DNA of 64,000 nucleotides from CAIYHK01 sp964638795. Lineage in GTDB: Bacteria > Actinomycetota > Acidimicrobiia > Acidimicrobiales > Ilumatobacteraceae. Both the position numbers and the translations under genes were made by a program. This document shows positions 53,501 through 61,178 of the stretch, in pieces. The stretch covers positions 1 through 64,000 of the forward strand of contig CAZXAX010000001.1 in NCBI GenBank assembly GCA_964638795.1, given 5' to 3'. The notes below the pieces were generated by a model, which ran no database searches, was not told the origin of the DNA, and saw nothing but the letters and a program-made list of their open reading frames with translations. Within the stretch, counting starts at the first letter, position 1. The number at the start of each line of letters is the position of its first letter.

Positions 53501-53847
53501 TGCGCGAGCTCGGTCTCGGCGTGGCGGCTACCGCTGGTACTGCGAAATATCTGGAGAATTTTGGTGTCAAAGTAGACACCGTGGTCGCAAAACTCTCCGA
53601 GATTGGTGATGGTGAGGCGCCAAACGCAATTGATTTGATCAAGAGTGGTGAGGTGAGCTTCGTAGTTAACACGCCGCGTGGTGGTGGTTCTCGATCTGAT
53701 GGTCAGGCAATTCGCATGGCGGCAAACACTCATCGCGTGTCAAGCGTGACCACAGTGGAGGCTGCTCTTGCTGCGGTTCATGGTCTGGCAGAGCAAAAAG
53801 ACACCGAAGTGGTGGTCCGCTCACTGCAGGAGTACCACGGCCGATGA
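50557..53847 (+). CDS. carB: Carbamoyl-phosphate synthase large subunit
   Basis: Two ATP-grasp halves make carbamoyl phosphate from bicarbonate and ammonia; 1096 aa, full length. First half opens ILIIGSGPIVIGQACEFDYS, second half VIILGSGPNRIGQGIEFDY; each has its GGRG/GGRAM loop. C-terminal MGS-like allosteric domain (about 950-1090) contains ATAGTAKYLENFGV and VVNTPRGGGSRSDG. Coupled to pyrD by ATGA. Confidence 0.97.
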   Translation: MPKRTDLESILIIGSGPIVIGQACEFDYSGTQACRVLRTEGYRVILANSNPATIMTDPDFADRTYIEPLTPDMLARIIDREKPDAVLPTLGGQTGLNLAMALHGKGLVGVPGTPELIGANAEAIATAEDRELFKRAMIEIGLDVPLSGTAHNVDEAIAVVERIGLPVIIRPAYILGGRGTGIASTMDEFKHLAALGLEASPIREILVESSIVGWKEYELEVMRDRADNCVIICSIENVDPMGVHTGDSITVAPAQTLSDVEYQKMRDAAFACIRRVGVETGGSNVQFALNPANGDQVVIEMNPRVSRSSALASKATGFPIAKIAARLAVGYTLDEIPNDITKKTPASFEPTIDYVVTKIPRWAFEKLPGTSGVLGTQMQSVGEAMAIGRTFTESLQKGLRSLEQGRLGLNADPGEKNYDSLSDDELLKRVGIPTPERLFYVAEAIRRGHSLEIIHDICKIDPWFLDQMLMLVEERDWISQNAGGLSKRDWRRIKRLGFSDAQIAYLWSATEEAVRAERETAGVIPTYKTVDTCSAEFDAETPYHYSTYEDTTEVRESDRQRVIILGSGPNRIGQGIEFDYCCVHASFALRDAGFETVMVNCNPETVSTDYDTSDRLYFEPLTKEDVLNVIAAETAAAGGKKPKVIVSLGGQTPLKLSGQIPADLIAGTSPTSIDLAEDREKWNSLCASLSIPQPPGGTATTFDEALAIARTIGYPVLVRPSYVLGGRAMQIVHDDSHLQRAMAELASFGSLGKEGGLSAERPVLVDRFLEDATEVDVDAIRDHTGEVMIGGVMEHVEEAGVHSGDSACAIPPQTLPSWVVEVIESYTRAIAEALDVRGLINVQYAVSGTTVYVIEANPRASRTVPFVAKAIGIPLAKVASRVMLGATLSELRSEGLIKPLVGANHVAVKEAVMPFNRFPEVDTALGPEMRSTGEVMGIDSTFGRAFVKAETAAGTNLPESGLVFLSLADRDKPAGIVVAKRLRELGLGVAATAGTAKYLENFGVKVDTVVAKLSEIGDGEAPNAIDLIKSGEVSFVVNTPRGGGSRSDGQAIRMAANTHRVSSVTTVEAALAAVHGLAEQKDTEVVVRSLQEYHGR

Positions 53848-54754
53848 GCGGACGCCGGTTCCGCTCACATCGCTGGATGCGCCAGCATGAGTCGTCCTTG
53901 TCTTCGCTTGGTGGTGTTGAAGTAGGCGGAGTGCAACTCTCGTCGCCGGTGATGACCGCTTCTGGAACCGCAGGGCACGCCAATGAGCTTGGCTCATATT
54001 TCGACACATCACTGCTCGGCGCGATGGTGGTTAAGTCTTTGAGCGCGCAGCCCTGGGCTGGAAACGCATCGCCACGAGTACATCCCACACCAGCTGGAAT
54101 GATTAACGCAGTAGGTCTACAGGGCCCGGGCGTGAATGATTGGTTGAAAGATGATCTGCCGGCACTGGTCGCAGCAGGTGCGCGTGTCGTGGTGAGTGTG
54201 TGGGGTCGCAGCGTTGACGAATACGCCGAAGCAGCGCGGATGCTCGCAGTTGCGGTGCCTCCGCAGGTAGTCGCACTTGAAGTGAATCTTTCGTGTCCGA
54301 ACCTTGAGGGTCGGCGGGGAATATTTGCCCATGATGCGGAATTGTCAGCCGAAGTTGTTGCCGCGTGTTCCGTGGCACGCTTGCCAATGTGGGCAAAACT
54401 CAGCCCAAATACTGACCGTGTGGTTGAAGTTGCTAGCGCAGTCCGCGAGGCTGGCGCAGTCGCCGTAACACTGATTAATACGGCGCTTGGCATGGTGATT
54501 GATGTTGAATCAGGCAAGCCGGTTCTTGGTAACGGTGGAGGAGGGCTATCGGGTGCGGCGATCCATCCAATCGCCGTGCGCACTGTCCACGACGTTCACC
54601 AAGCGATCCCGCAACTCGACATCATTGGAGTTGGTGGAGTGCGCAACGGTGTTGACGCAATTGAACTCATGATGGCAGGCGCCAAGGCTGTGCAAGTTGG
54701 AACTGCCACGTTTGCCGATCCGTATGCCTCAATTCGTGTGGCGGACGAAATGGT
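53844..54754 (+). CDS. pyrD: Dihydroorotate dehydrogenase, class 1B-like; 3' end lost in gap
   Basis: Oxidises dihydroorotate to orotate on FMN. 303 residues are visible before the N run; family length suggests only a few are missing. Class 1 cysteine in NLSCPNLEG, FMN-site lysines KSLSAQPWAGN and WAKLSPNT, and the 1B-like segment GKPVLGNGGGGLSGAAIHPIAVRTV (quoted here only as start GKPVLGN and end PIAVRTV) followed by GVGGV and QVGTATF. Class 1B enzymes normally need PyrK; none lies upstream, so it would be in the gap or elsewhere. The open frame running on through the Ns into gmk is an artefact. Confidence 0.92.
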
Positions 54755-54854
54755 NNNNNNNNNNNNNNNNNNNNNNNNNNNNNNNNNNNNNNNNNNNNNN
54801 NNNNNNNNNNNNNNNNNNNNNNNNNNNNNNNNNNNNNNNNNNNNNNNNNNNNNN
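54755..54854. other. Assembly gap of 100 N
   Basis: Exactly 100 N between pyrD and gmk, the standard placeholder for a gap of unknown size. In related actinobacteria pyrF (OMP decarboxylase) and the mihF integration host factor gene lie between pyrD and gmk; both are missing from view and probably fall here. Confidence 0.98.
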
Positions 54855-54855
54855 A

Positions 54856-55419
54856 ATGAGCATCACGGCGGGACTCGTGATTGTGGTGTCTGGCCCAGGC
54901 GGCGTTGGCAAGGGCACCATTGTGCGGCATTTGGTCGAACGTGATGATGCGCTTTGGTTGAGTCGTTCTTGGACCACTCGCGAACAACGACCAGGTGAAG
55001 ATGACAATGCCTATGTCTTCACCACGCGCTCGCAATTCGAATCTCGCATCAATGCGAATGGATTTGTGGAGTGGACCGAATTTCTTGGCAATTATTACGG
55101 CACTCCTGCACCTGAGAATGTCGCGGATCGCGACCTCGTGCTTGAGATTGAAGTAGATGGAGCGCGTCAAGTTAAGTCGCAGCACCCCGAGGCAATATTG
55201 ATTTTTGTGCTACCTCCCTCCCGCGATGAACAACAGCGGCGGCTCCGGGAGCGGGGAGATGAAGAACACAAGGTTGAGGCACGCCTACGTAAAGCCGAAG
55301 AAGAAGAGCCAATCGGCGCGGCGTTGGCTGACTATGTGGTAATCAACGATGACCTTGAAGCGACTGTGGATGAAATGCTTGAAATCATTAGCCGTGAGCG
55401 AGCGGCAAGGCGCTCTTGA
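54856..55419 (+). CDS. gmk: Guanylate kinase
   Basis: Phosphorylates GMP to GDP. 187 aa from ATG 54856, two bases after the gap, so the upstream region is unknown. P-loop GPGGVGKGT at 13-21 differs from the usual GPSGAGKST. SWTTREQRPGEDDNAYVF is the GMP-binding segment, EWTEFLGNYYGTP follows, and VLEIEVDGARQV replaces the common LDIDVQGA form. A start within the gap cannot be excluded, but the N terminus is normal for the family. Confidence 0.92.
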   Translation: MSITAGLVIVVSGPGGVGKGTIVRHLVERDDALWLSRSWTTREQRPGEDDNAYVFTTRSQFESRINANGFVEWTEFLGNYYGTPAPENVADRDLVLEIEVDGARQVKSQHPEAILIFVLPPSRDEQQRRLRERGDEEHKVEARLRKAEEEEPIGAALADYVVINDDLEATVDEMLEIISRERAARRS

Positions 55420-55421
55420 GC

Positions 55422-55467
55422 CCTGGGGGCTATCATTTAACGGTCAGTTTGTGACCACTTCCCCAGG
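55422..55467 (+). promoter_or_regulatory. Inverted repeat and -10-like box before rpoZ
   Basis: CCTGGGG (55422-55428) and CCCCAGG (55461-55467) are perfect 7-bp arms 32 nt apart. The right arm covers most of the rpoZ ribosome site AGGAG (55464-55468). TATCAT (55431-55436) inside the loop is a possible -10; a transcript starting after it would lack the left arm. So readthrough mRNA could be masked and own-promoter mRNA free. Structural inference only. Confidence 0.4.
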
Positions 55468-55473
55468 AGCACC

Positions 55474-55839
55474 ATGATCACCTCAAGCGATTCAATGATC
55501 AGCCCACGCATCGAAGATTTACTCGATCGTGTTGACTCCAAGTTTTCCTTGGTGACCCTTGCGGCGTACCGTGCGCGTCAAGTGAATTCATATTTCAATC
55601 AGCTTGGTGATGGTCTTGGCACTCTGATCCCGCCGCAGGTCTCCTCATTGGCTCGTAAGCCACTGTCGATTGCATTCGAAGAAATTGCGGCCGACAAAAT
55701 TGTGAAAGTTGAGCTTCCGGATTATGCCGAGATGGAAGCCGAGGCTGAAGAGTTATTCGGTGGTCTCGAAACCTCAGACGACGCCTCTGTCGAAGCTGTT
55801 GCAGCTGACGAGGTCGCTGACGAAGCCGTCGCGGAGTAA
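55474..55839 (+). CDS. rpoZ: RNA polymerase omega subunit
   Basis: Small subunit that helps assemble and stabilise RNA polymerase. 121 aa. The conserved core is PRIEDLLDRVDSKFSLVTLA followed by YRARQVNSYFNQLG and KPLSIAFEEIAADKI. The C terminus (about 88-121) is an acidic, alanine-rich tail (EEL/ADEVADE pattern), longer than in E. coli but common in actinobacteria. gmk-rpoZ-coaBC-metK-priA is the usual actinobacterial order. Confidence 0.94.
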   Translation: MITSSDSMISPRIEDLLDRVDSKFSLVTLAAYRARQVNSYFNQLGDGLGTLIPPQVSSLARKPLSIAFEEIAADKIVKVELPDYAEMEAEAEELFGGLETSDDASVEAVAADEVADEAVAE

Positions 55840-55866
55840 CTCGCATCCGATTTTCTCGGAAAAGCT

Positions 55867-57069
55867 ATGGCACTTGCTGATCTGAAAGGCAAGAGGATTG
55901 TCCTCGGTGTTACTGGTGGCATCGCTGCGTACAAAGCAGTCGAAGTTTGTCGTCAGCTTTGTGATTTAGGTGCACATGTGTCGCCGGTAATGACCGAAGG
56001 CGCTAAGAAATTCATTGGTGAAACCACGCTGTCGGCTTTGGCATCTGAGCCTGTGCAGACGAAATTGTGGAACGCCGAAAATCCAATTCCGCATACGAAG
56101 TTGGGTCAACAAGCAGATCTGATAATTGTTGCTCCAGCCACCGCAAGGTTGATTGGCACTTATGCAGCTGGAATCTCAAATGATCTTTTGACCGCAACCT
56201 TGCTTGCAACCCGTGCGCCAGTAATCATCTGTCCTGCCATGCATACAGAGATGTGGGAACACCCGGCGGTGCAGGAAAACATCGCCACATTGCGTCGCCG
56301 CGGTGTGATTGTGGTTGAACCCGAAGCCGGGCGTCTCGCAGGTGGCGATCTAGGCCAGGGCCGACTCGCTGCACCCGCCACGATTGTTGCAAGCGTGATG
56401 GAAGCACTTACGCCGGCAGACCTTGCGGGAGTGAAAGTAGTAGTTACCGCGGGTGGAACTCGGGAACCAATTGACTCAGTGCGGGTAATCTCAAATCGTT
56501 CCTCGGGCAAACAGGGTCACGCAGTTGCAGCAGCGGCTATTCAGCGCGGTGCGTCGGTTTCACTAATAACCACGGTTGATCTGCCAGCACCAGCAGGGGT
56601 GGAGGTGGTGCGTGTTGAGACCACAGCTCAAATGCAAGACGCGCTCAATGCCCGCGCTAGTGCAGCCGATGTCGTGATCATGGCAGCGGCCGTTGCGGAC
56701 TTTCGACCCGTTCAAAGCGCTGAAAACAAACTGAAAAAGTCAGCGGGAATTCCCAAAGTCGAGTTGGAACCAACCCCTGACCTACTGGCTGAACTCGGAA
56801 GCAATAAGCCAACTGGGATGACCCTGGTTGGTTTTGCTGCTGAGACCGAAAATCTTGAAGTCAACGCAGCCGACAAACTCGTGCGCAAGAACCTTGACTT
56901 GATTGTGGCCAATGATGTCTCGGCTCCCAACGTGGGTTTTGCCTATGACACGAATTCGGTTCTGATCTTGGGCCGAAATGGCGAGCGCAAGGCTGTTGAA
57001 CTTGCCCCCAAAGCCTCTGTGGCCCACGCCATTTTGGATAGCGTGGTGGCGCACCGCGCAGCCCGCTAA
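55867..57069 (+). CDS. coaBC: Bifunctional phosphopantothenoylcysteine decarboxylase/synthetase CoaBC
   Basis: Two successive steps of coenzyme A synthesis. 400 aa: CoaC flavoprotein part (1-185) with GVTGGIAAYKAVEV, catalytic histidine in PIPHTKLGQQAD, APATARLIG and PAMHTEMW; CoaB part (from about 188) with VTAGGTREPIDSVRVISNRS, MAAAVADFRP and NKLKKS. ATG 55867 lies 27 nt after rpoZ. Confidence 0.96.
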   Translation: MALADLKGKRIVLGVTGGIAAYKAVEVCRQLCDLGAHVSPVMTEGAKKFIGETTLSALASEPVQTKLWNAENPIPHTKLGQQADLIIVAPATARLIGTYAAGISNDLLTATLLATRAPVIICPAMHTEMWEHPAVQENIATLRRRGVIVVEPEAGRLAGGDLGQGRLAAPATIVASVMEALTPADLAGVKVVVTAGGTREPIDSVRVISNRSSGKQGHAVAAAAIQRGASVSLITTVDLPAPAGVEVVRVETTAQMQDALNARASAADVVIMAAAVADFRPVQSAENKLKKSAGIPKVELEPTPDLLAELGSNKPTGMTLVGFAAETENLEVNAADKLVRKNLDLIVANDVSAPNVGFAYDTNSVLILGRNGERKAVELAPKASVAHAILDSVVAHRAAR

Positions 57070-57099
57070 AGAGCCGTTGCGTTGCCCAAAGGAGACACC

Positions 57100-58293
57100 G
57101 TGAGCAAGTACACCTTCACGTCAGAGAGCGTGACCGAGGGGCATCCGGACAAGATGGCCGACCAGGTGAGCGATGCCGTTCTGGATGCGATTCTGGCTGA
57201 AGATCCAAACGCTCGAGTGGCATGCGAGACACTGTTAACTACTGGTCTTTGTCTGGTGTCGGGCGAAATCTCAACCCAGGCTTATGTGCCGATTCCTGAC
57301 ATTGCGCGCAGTGTCATCAATGGGATTGGTTATGACAACGCCGAATACGGTTTCGACGGCAACACATGTGGTGTTCTAGTTGCGCTCGATCAACAGAGCC
57401 CAGACATCGCCCAAGGCGTTGACAAGTCTGAAGAAGTGCGAAGTGGCAAGAGTGGCGAGGATCAATTGAACGCCCAAGGTGCTGGCGACCAAGGAATGAT
57501 GTTTGGCTACGCATGTGACGAGACTCCCGACCTCATGCCACTGCCAATCTGGCTTGCTCATCGACTCGCCGAGCGACTCACCGAGGTACGTAAATCCGGA
57601 TTGATTCCTTATCTTCGTCCCGACGGGAAAACTCAGGTCACCTTTGATTATGAAAACGGCAAACCGGTTCGGCTGCGTACCGTGCTCATCTCAACACAGC
57701 ATGGCGAAAGTGCGGATCGTGACACGACAATTCGTCCTGACTTGATTGAGCATGTGATTCGCCCGACGGTGCCAGAACAGTTTCGCGACGATGACTATTC
57801 AATTTTTGTGAATCCAACTGGCAAGTTTGTTCTTGGTGGTCCGCACGCGGACACGGGTCTAACTGGACGCAAAATCATCGTCGACACCTATGGAGGCATG
57901 GGTCGTCATGGTGGTGGTGCGTTCTCTGGAAAAGACCCGTCCAAAGTTGACCGCTCGGCTGCGTATGCGGCTAGGTGGGTTGCCAAGCATGTCGTGGCAA
58001 CTGGTGCCGCCACGCGGTGTGAAGTGCAAGTCGCCTACGCAATTGGTGTCGCCCAGCCAGTGAGCATCTTGGTCGAGACTTTTGGAACTGGCAAGGTTGA
58101 TGGCAACGCTCTTGAAGCAGCGGTGCGCAAGGTGTTTGACCTTCGCCCGGCAGCAATTGTGCGTGCACTTAACCTGAAGCGCCCGATCTATCAAAAGACC
58201 GCGGCATATGGTCACTTCGGCCGCCAAGATCCTGACTTCACGTGGGAGCAATTGCCACATGTTGAGGATCTGATGTCCGAACTCAAACTCTGA
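57100..58293 (+). CDS. metK: S-adenosylmethionine synthetase
   Basis: Makes SAM from methionine and ATP, 397 aa. ESVTEGHPDKMADQVSDAV, GAGDQGMMFGYACDET and GGPHADTGLTGRKIIVDTYGG (last two quoted in part) are the family signatures. GTG 57100 is chosen over TTG 57082 because AAAGGAG lies 5-6 nt before it. Only 30 nt separate it from coaBC, so no SAM riboswitch fits. Confidence 0.97.
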   Translation: MSKYTFTSESVTEGHPDKMADQVSDAVLDAILAEDPNARVACETLLTTGLCLVSGEISTQAYVPIPDIARSVINGIGYDNAEYGFDGNTCGVLVALDQQSPDIAQGVDKSEEVRSGKSGEDQLNAQGAGDQGMMFGYACDETPDLMPLPIWLAHRLAERLTEVRKSGLIPYLRPDGKTQVTFDYENGKPVRLRTVLISTQHGESADRDTTIRPDLIEHVIRPTVPEQFRDDDYSIFVNPTGKFVLGGPHADTGLTGRKIIVDTYGGMGRHGGGAFSGKDPSKVDRSAAYAARWVAKHVVATGAATRCEVQVAYAIGVAQPVSILVETFGTGKVDGNALEAAVRKVFDLRPAAIVRALNLKRPIYQKTAAYGHFGRQDPDFTWEQLPHVEDLMSELKL

Positions 58294-58306
58294 GCTGCGC
58301 CGCACA

Positions 58307-60031
58307 ATGATTGTGCGGGTGTTGCCGGACGTATCGGGCTTCGATAAGGAGTTTGATTACTCCGTTCCGCCAGAACTCGCACCACGTGTTGAGGCTGGCG
58401 CAATGGTGCGCATTGAGCTTCATGGCCGCCGAGTTGATGGCTGGATTACAAGAGTTGACCCACCGGATGCGCATCCAGAATCTCGTCTTTTACCGATTCT
58501 GAAGATTCGTGGGATGGGTCCGAGTGCAGAGGTAATCGCCTCAGCAGAAATAATTGCTGCGAATTTCTTGGGTCGTCGACGCGCAGTACTTGCTGCTGCT
58601 TCGCCTGACAATCTTGTTCAAGCTCTTCCAAGTGATCGACGCCATGAAAATTCACCCGGTGGCGGACCATTGTCCGATTTAAGTGCACAAGGTGGGGGAC
58701 TCATCTGGTGCGGGTTGAACCAAGATCCGATCGAAGTTCTGCAGGCTATTGCAAGATTCGGGCCGATGTTATTGGTGGTTCCATCGGTGGCAAGAGCACG
58801 CACGTTTGCAGCGACCATGCGCGGAGTCGGTTTTTCCGTTGCGTTACTCCCCGAAGAGTGGTCACAGGCAGCAGCTGGTGTCGACGTTGTAGTTGGTGCC
58901 CGCGCAGCAGCTTGGGGGCCGGTGCGGGAACCTTCGTCGCTTGTTGTTTGGGACGAACACGATGAAGCGCTGAAAGAAGAGCGAGTCCCCACTTGGCACG
59001 TACGTGACGTGCTTGCGGTGCGGGCGCAGCAACTGGGTGCTGCTTTGTTTCAGGTGTCGCCAATCCCATCCGTAGATGCCCTGCATTGGGCCAATGGACG
59101 CATCTACCGCACTATTGACGATGACTCTGAGATCTGGTCGCGAATTGTCATCGCTGATATGAACGCCGATGATGACCCCCGCAAGATCAACTACATCACC
59201 ACTGAGTTAATGGATGCGGCCCGCGAAGTCTCTAAGTCAGTGGTGTGCATCAGCAACACCACGGGTGTAGCTAGGTCAGTTGCGTGTCGTCAGTGTTCAA
59301 CTGTTGCTCGATGCGAAAAATGCAGTGCAGTAGTCGCTCAGATTGATGACTCAACACTGCACTGTGGTTCATGTGGTACAGACCGACCAGTCGTCTGTGC
59401 ATCATGTGGTTCAGGGGCGTTTAAGAATCTTCGCCGTGGCACCGCTCGGCTTCGAACAGAGATTGAGCGTGCAACAGCCCGAGATGTGGTGGAGCTCAGC
59501 GGGAGTCAGACTGACTCAATTTCCCGTGCTGGTACTGGTTTTGTTGCCGTCGGAACAGAAGCCTTATTACATCGGTTCGCCAAAGCCGATGTTGTGGCTT
59601 TTCTGGATATTGATAGTGAACTGGACTCGGGTTTTTGTCGTGCCAATGAAATAGTTGTGGCATTGATCTCGCGTGCACTGCGCATGGTTGGGGATCGCGG
59701 CAAAGTTATTGTGCAGACGCGTAACCCAGGCCGGGAATTGTTGCAAAATCTTCGTTCTGGAAATTTGAAAAGTGTCATTGAGACTGAACTCGCCGTGCGC
59801 AGAGCGCTCAATCTTCCGCCTTTTAGCGTGTTGGCAAAAGTTTCGGGTCCTGGGGCATCTGAATTCTTCAAGTCTCTCGCTGCCGGCGGTGTTCCACTTG
59901 GATGTGATGTGAGCGCCGGCAAGGGACTTGTTCGCGCACTCGATTTCCGACAGTTAGTTGATGTGATCACTTCGGTTGCGGTGCCGCGTTCGGGACGCGT
60001 GCGAATTGAAGTTCAACCCACTCGGGCGTGA
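58307..60031 (+). CDS. priA: PriA-like primosomal protein lacking helicase motifs
   Basis: Replication-restart homologue, 574 aa instead of about 730. The N-terminal DNA-binding part (DYSVPPELAPRVEAGAMVRI) and the eight-cysteine zinc region (CRQC, CEKC, CGSC, CASC; about 325-368) are intact. Walker A is absent: where GxTGSGKT is expected the sequence reads WCGLNQDPIEV. The DEAH box is replaced by WDEHDEA. This matches the actinobacterial PriA group, thought not to be a helicase, so it is a family trait rather than a local pseudogene. Its 3' end overlaps the convergent methyltransferase gene by 19 nt. Confidence 0.9.
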   Translation: MIVRVLPDVSGFDKEFDYSVPPELAPRVEAGAMVRIELHGRRVDGWITRVDPPDAHPESRLLPILKIRGMGPSAEVIASAEIIAANFLGRRRAVLAAASPDNLVQALPSDRRHENSPGGGPLSDLSAQGGGLIWCGLNQDPIEVLQAIARFGPMLLVVPSVARARTFAATMRGVGFSVALLPEEWSQAAAGVDVVVGARAAAWGPVREPSSLVVWDEHDEALKEERVPTWHVRDVLAVRAQQLGAALFQVSPIPSVDALHWANGRIYRTIDDDSEIWSRIVIADMNADDDPRKINYITTELMDAAREVSKSVVCISNTTGVARSVACRQCSTVARCEKCSAVVAQIDDSTLHCGSCGTDRPVVCASCGSGAFKNLRRGTARLRTEIERATARDVVELSGSQTDSISRAGTGFVAVGTEALLHRFAKADVVAFLDIDSELDSGFCRANEIVVALISRALRMVGDRGKVIVQTRNPGRELLQNLRSGNLKSVIETELAVRRALNLPPFSVLAKVSGPGASEFFKSLAAGGVPLGCDVSAGKGLVRALDFRQLVDVITSVAVPRSGRVRIEVQPTRA

Positions 60032-60627
60032 GTAACTCGTAGCACGCGGAAACCTTTGCGGCTGGCAACTCGGTCAACTGAATAGCCCATGGTTTGAAGC
60101 CAAGTATGAAGTGAATCTGCACCGAGATTCTTTTGGACCACTAGCCAAGCCTCGCCGTCGGGGAGTAGCCGCGGCAGCCAATGATTGAGCATGTTGTGAA
60201 GTGCTTCTTTGCCAATTCGGATCGGCGGATTGGACCAAATTGTGGCAAATCGTTGATCGTCGGGTACTTCGTTTGGTGGAATCGCCTTGATATTGCCAAA
60301 ACCGTTGTGCGTTGCGTTGTGCTTGCTCAGCTCCACTGCGCGCAGATTCGTATCCACGGCAAACACCATGGTGCCGTATGTGGCAAGCGCCAACGCGATC
60401 GCGCCAGCCCCACATCCAAGGTCAAGCGCGGGCCCTTGAGCGGGCGCTGGAACGTGGTCGAGCAGTACCTTTGTGCCCTGGTCCAAGGCGCCGTAGGAGA
60501 ACACACCGCGGTCAGTTACAACGTCGAGACTGCGACCATTGAATTTGAAAGTAAACGTCTTTGGTTTACTCGGAGCTTCAGTGGTGGCCGAGAAATAGTG
60601 GTCTGTTGGTTTGTCAGGCTTGGACAT
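60013..60627 (-). CDS. RsmC-like class I SAM methyltransferase
   Basis: 204 aa from ATG 60627. SAM motif LDLGCGAGAIALALA, acidic loop VFAVDTN, and the N-methyltransferase motif SNPPIRIGKE, typical of the RsmC/RsmD-like group acting on guanine N2 of 16S rRNA. Only the catalytic half of E. coli RsmC is present, a short form common in Gram-positive bacteria. The preceding FTFKFNGRSLDVVTDRGVFSYG is the family entry segment. Divergent from def with only 16 bp between starts. Confidence 0.88.
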   Translation of the reverse strand: MSKPDKPTDHYFSATTEAPSKPKTFTFKFNGRSLDVVTDRGVFSYGALDQGTKVLLDHVPAPAQGPALDLGCGAGAIALALATYGTMVFAVDTNLRAVELSKHNATHNGFGNIKAIPPNEVPDDQRFATIWSNPPIRIGKEALHNMLNHWLPRLLPDGEAWLVVQKNLGADSLHTWLQTMGYSVDRVASRKGFRVLRVTHARVG

Positions 60628-60630
60628 CGC

Positions 60631-60636
60631 TAGCCT
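60631..60636 (+). promoter_or_regulatory. -10 box for def (TAGCCT)
   Basis: TAGCCT ends 7 nt before the def ATG and lies within the 16-bp divergent spacer; no Shine-Dalgarno follows. Confidence 0.5.
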
Positions 60637-60638
60637 CA

Positions 60639-60644
60639 AACTTA
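60639..60644 (-). promoter_or_regulatory. Candidate -10 box for the rsmC-like gene (TAAGTT)
   Basis: On the - strand TAAGTT lies 11 nt before ATG 60627 and touches the def start codon on the other strand. If used, the two promoters overlap face to face. Confidence 0.35.
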
Positions 60645-61165
60645 TGTCGTTTTCCATCCGCACATACGGCGATCCTGTACTGAAAAGTAAGGCGGCGGAG
60701 ATCACCGAGATTGATGACAAACTCGTCACGCTCTGCGACCGCATGTTTGATGTGATGTTTAAGGCGCCTGGCATTGGCCTTGCGGCCCCACAGATTGGGA
60801 TTCAAAAGCGTCTATTCGTCTATGACATCGGTGATGGGGAAGGAGTCCTCATCAATCCTGAGATTGTCGAATCTGATGGCGAATTCATGTACGAAGAAGG
60901 CTGTCTTTCTATTCCGGGCTTGTACGTCGAGATGTTGCGACCAGCGAGAGTGCACGTACGAGGTTTAAACCTCGATGGCGAAACGGTTGACGTCGAAGCA
61001 GATGATCTTCTCGGTCGTCTTTTCCAGCATGAATTGGATCACTTAAACGGTGTTTTGATGTTTGATCGAATGTCACCCGACCAACGCAAAGAAGCAATGG
61101 CCGCATATCGGCGAATCCTGGAAGCGCCTAATTCGCAGGAGCCACAGCACATCGCATTCAAGTGA
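60644..61165 (+). CDS. def: Peptide deformylase
   Basis: Removes the N-formyl group from new proteins; Fe/Zn enzyme. 173 aa with motif 1 GIGLAAPQIG at 43-52, motif 2 EEGCLSIPG (metal Cys87) and motif 3 QHELDHLNG (H129, E130, H133). ATG 60644 gives the standard N terminus MSFSIRTYGDPVL. fmt follows after 13 nt, so formylation and deformylation enzymes are paired. Confidence 0.96.
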   Translation: MSFSIRTYGDPVLKSKAAEITEIDDKLVTLCDRMFDVMFKAPGIGLAAPQIGIQKRLFVYDIGDGEGVLINPEIVESDGEFMYEEGCLSIPGLYVEMLRPARVHVRGLNLDGETVDVEADDLLGRLFQHELDHLNGVLMFDRMSPDQRKEAMAAYRRILEAPNSQEPQHIAFK

Positions 61166-61178
61166 AAGACTCCCTGTG

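Noticed and set aside
53844..54944. One open frame running from pyrD through the N run into gmk sequence
   Set aside because: The 100 N have no reading frame; it is two genes cut by a gap.
57070..57099. SAM riboswitch before metK
   Set aside because: Only 30 nt between coaBC and metK, too short for any known class.
58307..60031. priA as a decayed pseudogene
   Set aside because: The frame is intact, the zinc cysteines are conserved, and loss of helicase motifs is typical of actinobacterial PriA.
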